In this document: positions 14,476 to 20,312 of the stretch, piece after piece
Layout: every line of letters starts with the position of its first letter
How positions within the stretch are numbered: the first letter of the stretch is position 1
Assembly (NCBI GenBank): GCA_024688095.1
Contig: JAILEJ010000091.1
Coordinates: forward strand, 1 to 20,312
Length of the DNA: 20,312 nt
Reading direction: 5' to 3'
Origin: Butyrivibrio sp.
Lineage (GTDB): Bacteria > Bacillota > Clostridia > Lachnospirales > Lachnospiraceae
Program-made: the position numbers and the translations under genes
The notes under the pieces: model-generated
Databases searched by the model: none
What the model was told of the DNA's origin: nothing
Seen by the model: only the letters and a program-made list of their open reading frames with translations

Positions 14476-16822
14476 TATTAAAAAGCTCATTGCACTTGGA
14501 GTTTTGAGTGCAGCATTAACAACATATACAATTACTCCGGCAGCCGGTGTTGTAATGGCTTCAGAACAGACAACTGAAGCTGCTGCAGAAGGTACTGAAA
14601 CAGCAGAAACTGCTGAAGGAGAGACTGCAGAGCAGCCAGAAGCAGGTGCAGGTGCTGAAGCAAACGGAGAAACAGTCAATGAAGACGGCGAAGTAATCAT
14701 GGAGGGTGCTACAGGTAAGGTTGCAGAATCTGAATGGATCACAATAGATGATTACGAAATGGTTGCTGAAAGTGATACGTACAAAATGTATTACTATGAA
14801 CCAAGACTTTCAGTAATACTTGAAAATAAATCAACAGGAAAGTTTTTGGAAACAACACTTAGTGATGAACTTGATGATGGTGCATCAAATACTACCTGGA
14901 ATGCATATATGAAATCCGGAATTGTTTTATCAGCAATCATAGGAACAACTAATACATATCAGGTAGATATGATTTCAACATCAAATAAAATTGAAACTAC
15001 TAAGATTGATAATGGTGTATCTGCCAAGATTTATTGGAATGAATATAAATTTGGACTTACAGTAAATATTACTCTTGAGGGAGATAATCTCGTTGTAAAT
15101 GTTCCAGATGATTCAATAGTCGAGGAAAAAGAAGGAACATACATTTCAACTGTCAGCCTGTTCCCATTCATGGGTTATACGTATATGGATGATCAGAATG
15201 GATATATGCTGGTTCCTGACGGAAATGGTGCTCTGATTTACCTGGATAATAAAGAAGGCAGATATTCAACAGGTTTTTCACAGATGATATATGGTACTGA
15301 TGCAGGATTTACAGATTCTTCAGTTTCTAATTATCTGTGGAGTAAGTATGACACCGTAGTAGATACAAATGATATCATTGCTCCTGTATTTGGTATGGCT
15401 CATACAGATGATCAGCTTGGTTATCTTGCTATCGTAGAAGAAGGCGAGAAAAGAGCAAGTGTAGAAGCCCATCCAAATGGGGTTATGGTTAACTACAACA
15501 GATGCTTTGCCAAGTTTATGGTCAGAGATATATATGTACAGCCTCTTAATCAGTCAAATTCAGGTACTATGACAAGCGTTGAAGCAGATAGAACACATAC
15601 TGATCTTCAGGTAAGATATATGCTTCTTGAAAATGAAGCGGCTGATTATTCAGGAATGGCTGTTGCATATAGAAATTATCTTCTTGATAATAATCTTGTT
15701 CAGATTAAGGATACAGGATATAACACAAGAGTTGATTTCCTTGGTTCAGACAGAGAAGAATTCCTTATGGGAACAAAATCAGTACCAATGACTACAACAG
15801 ATAATATTGAAGAAATATATTCTGATCTGCAGTCAGCCGGAGTATCATCACTTCTTTCTGTATATAAGGGATGGCAAAAAGGTGGAATTTATAATGTACC
15901 AATTACAAGCTATAAAGCTGATTCAAGTATTGGAGGTACAGGTTCACTTACAAGCCTTATAAAGAATTCTGCAGATAATGGATATAATATATATCTTTAT
16001 AATGATGCTCTTAGGGTTAATGCAAGAACAAATACAACTACATTTAATGTTGTAAAGAAAATAAACAAGAGAACTCTTAAAGAAGAAGTGAACGAGCAGG
16101 TTTATGATTTGTTTTATTATCTGCTTCCAGGTAAGATGCAGTCAACACTACAGAAATTTGTAAAGTCATATACAAATAAGGGTGTTAATAATCTTGCACT
16201 TGCAGGAGTTACAGATAATATTTTCTCATTCAGCTCACAGGGAAGTTATTACACAAGATATGATACAGCAAATGCGGTTCTTGACACTGTAGCCGGAATG
16301 GATGAAAATGTTGACCTTGTACTTGAACAGCCTTTTGCATATCTTTGGGATTATACAGATGCATTCCTTGATATGCCACTTGGTTCATCAGATTATATGT
16401 ATGTTGATGAGGAAGTTCCTTTCCTTTCAATGGTACTTAAGGGAATCATTCCTATGTATTCTGATTATGTTAATTTCGAAGCAAACAAAACAGAGTTCTT
16501 CCTGCAGATGGTGGAATCAGGAGTTTATCCTTCATTCTATGTAACCTATGAAAACTCATCTGCACTGATTTATACAAATTCTTCTGATTTGTATAGTACA
16601 GAATATAGTACTTATCGTGATTCAATCATTTCATATGATACAGAGCTTAGAGCAGTAGCTAATGCAGTTGAAGGAGCTCACATTTCAGATCATGAAAAGA
16701 TGGATAACGGAGTAACTAAAGTAACTTATGATAATGGAACGGTTATATATGTTAACTACACAAATGAAAGTGTTTCAGTTGATGGATTGACTGTAGATGC
16801 TATGTCTTATCAGATTAAATAA
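14465..16822 (+). CDS. Secreted DUF5696-like, glycosidase-like protein
   Basis: The 785-residue product resembles DUF5696 proteins, which sit beside sugar ABC transporters in other Firmicutes. A signal peptide (1-32, VMA then SEQ) is followed by an acidic Glu/Ala/Thr linker (about 34-75). Next comes a beta-rich region (90-410) containing LVPDGNGALIYL, reminiscent of the N-terminal sandwich of large glycosidases, then an alpha/beta region (about 420-700) that could be a TIM barrel (SVYKGWQKGG, IYLYNDALRVN), and a small beta-domain at the end. A catalytic pair cannot be assigned from sequence alone; Asp and Glu in YNDALR and LVLEQPF are candidates. There is no lipobox or anchor. It starts at a TTG overlapping the previous gene. 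It may trim or bind glycans for the solute-binding protein. The family call is moderately sure; the function is unknown. Confidence 0.75.
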   Translation: MATNIKKLIALGVLSAALTTYTITPAAGVVMASEQTTEAAAEGTETAETAEGETAEQPEAGAGAEANGETVNEDGEVIMEGATGKVAESEWITIDDYEMVAESDTYKMYYYEPRLSVILENKSTGKFLETTLSDELDDGASNTTWNAYMKSGIVLSAIIGTTNTYQVDMISTSNKIETTKIDNGVSAKIYWNEYKFGLTVNITLEGDNLVVNVPDDSIVEEKEGTYISTVSLFPFMGYTYMDDQNGYMLVPDGNGALIYLDNKEGRYSTGFSQMIYGTDAGFTDSSVSNYLWSKYDTVVDTNDIIAPVFGMAHTDDQLGYLAIVEEGEKRASVEAHPNGVMVNYNRCFAKFMVRDIYVQPLNQSNSGTMTSVEADRTHTDLQVRYMLLENEAADYSGMAVAYRNYLLDNNLVQIKDTGYNTRVDFLGSDREEFLMGTKSVPMTTTDNIEEIYSDLQSAGVSSLLSVYKGWQKGGIYNVPITSYKADSSIGGTGSLTSLIKNSADNGYNIYLYNDALRVNARTNTTTFNVVKKINKRTLKEEVNEQVYDLFYYLLPGKMQSTLQKFVKSYTNKGVNNLALAGVTDNIFSFSSQGSYYTRYDTANAVLDTVAGMDENVDLVLEQPFAYLWDYTDAFLDMPLGSSDYMYVDEEVPFLSMVLKGIIPMYSDYVNFEANKTEFFLQMVESGVYPSFYVTYENSSALIYTNSSDLYSTEYSTYRDSIISYDTELRAVANAVEGAHISDHEKMDNGVTKVTYDNGTVIYVNYTNESVSVDGLTVDAMSYQIK

Positions 16823-16867
16823 ACATAACCAGTAAACCAGTTTTCATAAGTAAAAAGAGGTATAGGC

Positions 16868-17953
16868 ATGAGTGATTTAAAGGTTTCCGCTGAGAGCAAG
16901 GCTCTTAAAAAGCAGGAAAAGAAAATTAAAAAGAAGATAAAGCCTGGCAGACTGGCACAACGTGAAGCTATCACAGGCGTAATCTTCATAATACCGTGGT
17001 TAATAGGTGCATGTGTATTTCTGGCTTATCCACTTATCACATCTTTCTATTATTCACTAAATAACATAAGAATTACCCCTATAGGAAAGAACTTCAATTT
17101 TGTAGGGTATGGTAATTATACTGAGATATTACTTGCGGATGCAGATTTTCCGACACAGCTGATAGACTATCTGACATCAACAATTATCTCTGTACCTGTA
17201 ATCGTAGTATTCGCACTTATTATTGCGATAATGCTGAATGAGAAGATCAAGTTTAGAGGATTCTTTAGAATGATATTCTTTATTCCGGTTATCATAGTAA
17301 GTGGACCAATACTTGGAATGCTCACTTCACAGGGAGCAGGAAGTATTACAGCTATTGATACACAGTCAATTACGGGAGCTATCCAGAGCTTTTTACCAAT
17401 GGCTCTGGCAGAACCAATATCAGAACTGTTTGAAAATATGGTTATGATCCTCTGGTATTCAGGAGTTCAGATTTTGATATTCCTTTCAGGTTTGCAGAAG
17501 ATTGACAGATCTATGTATGAAGCAGCACAGATTGATGGCGGTTCAGGATGGGAATGTTTCTGGAAGATTACACTTCCAACAATCAAGCCGCTTATTCTCC
17601 TTAACTGTGTATATACAATAGTATTTATTTCAAATAATGATCAGAATGAGATTATTGAACTTATTAAAGCATCAATGTTCTCAGGAATTCAGGAAAAAGG
17701 ATACGGATATGCATCAGCAATGGCATGGATGTATTCATTGGTAGTACTTCTTCTTGTAGGACTCTTTGGAGCTTTATTCCTTGCAAAGAAGGATGTATAT
17801 GAGAAACAGGTTAAGAAAGCTAAGAGACAGATGAAAAAAGAAGCTCGTGAAGTTAGAAAGATAGAAAGGAGGAGCGCACGCAATGAAAAGAAGATCGAAA
17901 GAAACAGAGCAAAGGGCAAATACAAGACCTATGACGGCTCAGGCGACTACTAA
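16868..17953 (+). CDS. Carbohydrate ABC transporter permease, MalF type (second pair), with long basic tail
   Basis: This 361-residue permease is the MalF-type member of the second pair. A strongly basic N-terminal tail (1-32) leads into six predicted helices. The EAA loop is at 218-239 (EAAQIDGG, then ITLPTIKP). Unlike the first pair it carries a basic C-terminal extension of about 55 residues (307-361) rich in Lys, Arg and Glu, likely helical and cytoplasmic. It starts 45 bp after the DUF5696-like gene with AGAGG upstream. The last 71 bp are shared with the next gene in another frame, which explains part of the extension. It belongs to the CUT1 sugar group by its EAA motif. No ATPase or separate binding protein accompanies this pair. 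Confidence 0.92.
   Translation: MSDLKVSAESKALKKQEKKIKKKIKPGRLAQREAITGVIFIIPWLIGACVFLAYPLITSFYYSLNNIRITPIGKNFNFVGYGNYTEILLADADFPTQLIDYLTSTIISVPVIVVFALIIAIMLNEKIKFRGFFRMIFFIPVIIVSGPILGMLTSQGAGSITAIDTQSITGAIQSFLPMALAEPISELFENMVMILWYSGVQILIFLSGLQKIDRSMYEAAQIDGGSGWECFWKITLPTIKPLILLNCVYTIVFISNNDQNEIIELIKASMFSGIQEKGYGYASAMAWMYSLVVLLLVGLFGALFLAKKDVYEKQVKKAKRQMKKEAREVRKIERRSARNEKKIERNRAKGKYKTYDGSGDY
17866..17874 (+). promoter_or_regulatory. Strong ribosome site inside the upstream permease gene
   Basis: AAGGAGGAG at 17866-17874 lies eight bases before ATG 17883, within the preceding gene. It is the best ribosome site near this start and supports the long overlap over a later start at 17931, which has no such site. 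Confidence 0.75.
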
Positions 17954-18920
17954 AGCATTGGCTCCTCAGGGACCATGGTATAAGAATATTACTAAAGAAA
18001 AGGTAAATCGATTCCTTATGGGATCAAAGGAAAAAGAAGGCTTTATAAAGATGTTTGTTATATATGCACTTCTTATCTGTATCGGATTTATTTATATTTA
18101 CCCAATTTTATACATGGTAAGTAAGAGCTTTATGTCACTTGATGATCTGCTTGATTCATCAATAAGCTGGATTCCAAGTACACTTAATATTTCAAACTAT
18201 TTACAGGCTGCAAGCAGTATGGATTTCTGGAAGTCATTTTTACAGAGTGTTATAATTGCAGGACTTCCGACATTATGTAACGTAGTATCATGTTCACTTA
18301 TTGGATACGGACTTGCCAGATTTGATTTCCCTGGTAAAAAGATTGTACTTGCAATTATCATCTTTACTTTTGTACTTCCAAGTCAGATTACAATGATACC
18401 TACATATGTAATGTATTCAAATCTGAAAATTCTTGGAACATTATGGGCATTTGTAATTCCTTCCCTGCTTGGCATGGGAATAAATGCACCGATATTTATA
18501 TTGATTTTCTATCAGTTCTTTAAACAGGTACCTAAAGTTCTGATAGAGGCAGCACAGATTGATGGAGCAGGATATTTTAAATCATTCCTTCAGATTTCAC
18601 TCCCATCTGCAACACCGGCACTTATTACAGTTACACTGTTCTCATTTGTTTGGTACTGGAATGAATCATATCTTACAGAAATGTATGTACATGGTGTACT
18701 TACTTCATCAGGATGGACAACACTTGTAATTCAGCTTGATAACTTTGCATCAAACTTCTCAAGCTACGCAACTACTGCTACAAATGCTGCAACAAATCTT
18801 AATGAATCAATAAGTATGGCAGGTACAATGCTTTCAATTTTGCCACTTCTTATAATGTATTTCATACTACAGAGATATTTTGTAGAAAGTATCGACAGAA
18901 CTGGTATTACAGGCGAATAA
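17883..18920 (+). CDS. Carbohydrate ABC transporter permease, MalG type (second pair)
   Basis: The 345-residue product is the MalG-type partner of the preceding permease. It has an extended cytoplasmic N terminus of about 55 residues, longer than in typical MalG-type subunits, then six predicted helices. The EAA loop is at 222-243 (EAAQIDGAG, then ISLPSATP). The start at 17883 gives a 71-bp overlap with the upstream gene and is backed by a strong internal ribosome site. The overlapping DNA codes a polar, mostly basic tail in both frames. It is the last gene of the operon; a terminator lies 75 bp downstream. Sugar specificity is unknown, and whether this pair works with the same solute-binding protein as the first is open. 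Confidence 0.92.
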   Translation: MKRRSKETEQRANTRPMTAQATTKALAPQGPWYKNITKEKVNRFLMGSKEKEGFIKMFVIYALLICIGFIYIYPILYMVSKSFMSLDDLLDSSISWIPSTLNISNYLQAASSMDFWKSFLQSVIIAGLPTLCNVVSCSLIGYGLARFDFPGKKIVLAIIIFTFVLPSQITMIPTYVMYSNLKILGTLWAFVIPSLLGMGINAPIFILIFYQFFKQVPKVLIEAAQIDGAGYFKSFLQISLPSATPALITVTLFSFVWYWNESYLTEMYVHGVLTSSGWTTLVIQLDNFASNFSSYATTATNAATNLNESISMAGTMLSILPLLIMYFILQRYFVESIDRTGITGE

Positions 18921-18994
18921 TCGATTGGCGCAAAGAATTTTTTCTTTTACCTGTTTATGGGTATGAGCAAATACGGATAATAAATATTAAAAAG

Positions 18995-19030
18995 ATAGCA
19001 TACGGATTTAAGGTCTGTATGCTATTTTTA
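18995..19030 (+). terminator. Intrinsic terminator of the transporter operon
   Basis: ATAGCATACGGA at 18995-19006 pairs with TCTGTATGCTAT at 19014-19025 (12 bp including one G-U pair) around a seven-base loop, followed by TTTTT. It sits 75 bp after the last permease gene. Confidence 0.88.
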
Positions 19031-19062
19031 TATTTAATGTAAGTTTTAATATTTGTTGTGGT

Positions 19063-19160
19063 GTTTGTTTTAAGGTTTGTTTTAATGATTGCATTTGGTG
19101 TTTGCTTTAAGGTTTGCTTTAAGGTTTGTTTTAATGATTGTATTTGATGTTTGCTTTTAT
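19063..19160. repeat. Minisatellite of 12-bp units in a 36-bp higher-order repeat
   Basis: Eight units related to GTTTGYTTTAAG run through this segment, and weaker relatives continue to about 19185. Two 36-bp blocks (19063-19098 and 19112-19147) match at 33 of 36 positions. The plus strand is almost free of C. No gene is visible here; a minus-strand frame reading Leu-Lys-Gln-Thr repeats has no good start. Confidence 0.75.
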
Positions 19161-19173
19161 TATTTGTTTTGGG

Positions 19174-19214
19174 ATTTGATTTTTGTAGACGGAATTCTCT
19201 GTAGAAAATCAAAT
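19174..19214. repeat. 10-bp inverted repeat
   Basis: ATTTGATTTT at 19174-19183 and AAAATCAAAT at 19205-19214 are perfect inverted copies around a 21-base centre. It lies at the edge of the minisatellite and no long T-tract follows, so its role is unclear. Confidence 0.4.
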
Positions 19215-19239
19215 TTTGAATTATAGATATTAATATTAT

Positions 19240-19268
19240 TTAAAAGTCTAATAAAAATGGACTTTTAA
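19240..19268. repeat. 9-bp inverted repeat upstream of the last gene
   Basis: TTAAAAGTC at 19240-19248 and GACTTTTAA at 19260-19268 form a perfect inverted repeat just upstream of the candidate promoter at 19281. It could be an operator or a weak hairpin. Confidence 0.4.
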
Positions 19269-19280
19269 TGGTGCATTAAT

Positions 19281-19308
19281 TTTACATATGTAGTATTATA
19301 AATATAAG
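19281..19308 (+). promoter_or_regulatory. Candidate promoter of the lysozyme-LRR gene
   Basis: TTTACA at 19281-19286 and TATAAG at 19303-19308 are 16 bp apart, each one base from the sigma-A consensus. Transcription would start near 19315, about 60 nt before the ATG. Confidence 0.45.
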
Positions 19309-19374
19309 TGACTATCTACGGTCATTACATTTGGTGGAAAAAGTTTTTAGAAAGAAGTTTTGAGGTGGGTTTTT

Positions 19375-20312
19375 ATGAAAAAAACAAATCTGATTGAAGT
19401 CTGTTTTAAGACAATTATTTTTATGGTAGCTGTTGTTTGTGTAATGCAATTTAATGCATTTACTTCAAAGGCAAGCTTACGAGGTGATAGTGTCGAAGAA
19501 CAGATTTTTTATTATTTAAAGGATGAAATGGGTCTTTCTAATGCTGCTGCATGCGGTATTCTTGGCAATGTCAGAGCAGAATCTAATTTTAATCCTAAAG
19601 CACTTGGAGATGGTGGAACAAGTTATGGTATTTGTCAATGGCATAGTAGTAGATGGACAGATATGAAAACATACTGTAATGCTAATGGATATGACTGGAC
19701 TACACTTGAAGGGCAGCTTCATTTCCTTACATATGAGCTTTCAAATGTATATACTGTAACTTATGGAATCATTTATGACAATAACGATAATGTAGATGCT
19801 TCAAATACAGAGAACGGTGCATATAATGTAGGATATTATTTCTGTATAAATTATGAAAAGCCAGCAAATGCTGAATCTAAAGCTCAGTATAGAGGTAACC
19901 TTGCCAAAAACACATATTGGCCTAAATATAGTTCTTATACAGACGATGATGATGAAGACACAGATGATGAAGAGTCAGAGGGCTCGTATCTTACAACTGG
20001 AAAAGTCTATACGGTTGATGGAATCAAGTACAAAGCTTTGAGTAAAAAAACAGTAGGTGTTAAGGGAGCTACAAATAAAAAGATTACAAGTCTTACTATT
20101 GGAGATAAAGTTACTATTGATGGAAGGAAATATCCAATTGTCAGAATTTGTGACGGAGCATTTAAAAACTATAAAAAGCTTGTAAAGGTAACTCTTGGAA
20201 CAAGAATTACTGTAATTGGTAAAAATGCTTTCTATAATTGTAAGAAGCTGAAGAAAATTGTAATAAATTCAGAAGATATTGAGACATTTAAATCTAATGC
20301 ATTTGTCAAGAT
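19375..20312 (+). CDS. Secreted phage-tail-lysozyme-like protein with LRR_5 repeats (3' end missing)
   Basis: The visible 312 residues begin with a signal peptide (1-33, SKA then SLR). Residues about 38-185 resemble the phage tail lysozyme family: GILGNVRAESNFNP with candidate catalytic Glu69, then SYGICQWHSSRW. An acidic Asp/Glu linker (190-203) follows, then leucine-rich repeats of the BspA/LRR_5 type from about 252 (DGAFKNYKKLVKVTLG, IGKNAFYNCKKLKKIVI). The first part should cut peptidoglycan glycan strands; the repeats likely bind a surface partner. It could act in wall turnover or in killing neighbours, which the sequence does not decide. The gene has its own promoter and a GAGGTGG site before the ATG, so it is probably not part of the sugar operon. 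The frame is open at the window end. Confidence 0.82.
   Translation, partial: MKKTNLIEVCFKTIIFMVAVVCVMQFNAFTSKASLRGDSVEEQIFYYLKDEMGLSNAAACGILGNVRAESNFNPKALGDGGTSYGICQWHSSRWTDMKTYCNANGYDWTTLEGQLHFLTYELSNVYTVTYGIIYDNNDNVDASNTENGAYNVGYYFCINYEKPANAESKAQYRGNLAKNTYWPKYSSYTDDDDEDTDDEESEGSYLTTGKVYTVDGIKYKALSKKTVGVKGATNKKITSLTIGDKVTIDGRKYPIVRICDGAFKNYKKLVKVTLGTRITVIGKNAFYNCKKLKKIVINSEDIETFKSNAFVK

Noticed and set aside
14131..14742. A 203-codon minus-strand frame across the junction of the NHL-domain and DUF5696-like genes
   Set aside because: It lies antisense to two well-supported genes, and its Ala/Ser/Val-rich start mirrors the acidic linker on the other strand.
19050..19185. CRISPR array
   Set aside because: The units are contiguous 12-bp repeats with no unique spacers and no nearby cas genes.
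18955..19212. An 85-codon minus-strand frame with Leu-Lys-Gln-Thr repeats
   Set aside because: It starts at TTG without a ribosome site, crosses a terminator and only reflects the minisatellite.

Overview
The window is an AT-rich (roughly one third G+C), entirely plus-strand stretch that reads like a low-GC Gram-positive anaerobe. Codon choice (AGA for Arg, CTT for Leu, ACA for Thr), strong GGAGG-type ribosome sites, arabinan-degrading GH43/GH51 enzymes and a secreted phage-tail-lysozyme/LRR_5 protein fit the Lachnospiraceae, perhaps a Butyrivibrio-like rumen or gut plant-polysaccharide degrader. The family placement is inferred from gene content only; no rRNA or tRNA is present to confirm it.

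Region 1 (1-6986) is an arabinan utilisation block. A promoter at 87-115 precedes a cytoplasmic GH43 exo-arabinofuranosidase-like enzyme (231-1199). After a hairpin terminator or attenuator come a very large GH51-type alpha-L-arabinofuranosidase with an N-terminal LamG-like module and no signal peptide (1348-5100), a membrane-anchored or secreted GH43 endo-arabinanase (5117-6676) and a 77-residue two-helix membrane protein (6696-6929). A perfect 14-bp-stem terminator ends the block. The layout implies cutting of arabinan outside the cell, import of oligosaccharides and final trimming inside.

Region 2 (7190-19030) is one long transcription unit with a candidate promoter/operator, seven tightly spaced or overlapping genes and a terminator. 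The genes are: a 1063-residue solute-binding protein with two added beta-sandwich modules and an acidic repeat linker; a MalF/MalG-type permease pair; a signal-peptide/NHL-propeller/TPR/membrane protein with a Yip1-like end; a secreted DUF5696-like, glycosidase-like protein that starts at TTG and overlaps its upstream neighbour; and a second permease pair whose genes overlap by 71 bp. There are four permeases but one binding protein and no ATPase, and none of the three exported proteins has a lipobox. This is the part of the window most likely to be an under-described system. I infer a surface glycan capture and import machine, probably for arabino-oligosaccharides given its neighbours, using an ATPase encoded elsewhere.

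Region 3 (19031-20312) holds a T/G-rich minisatellite, two inverted repeats, a candidate promoter and the 5' part of a secreted protein with a phage-tail-lysozyme-like domain, an acidic linker and BspA-type (LRR_5) repeats. That gene runs off the end of the window.
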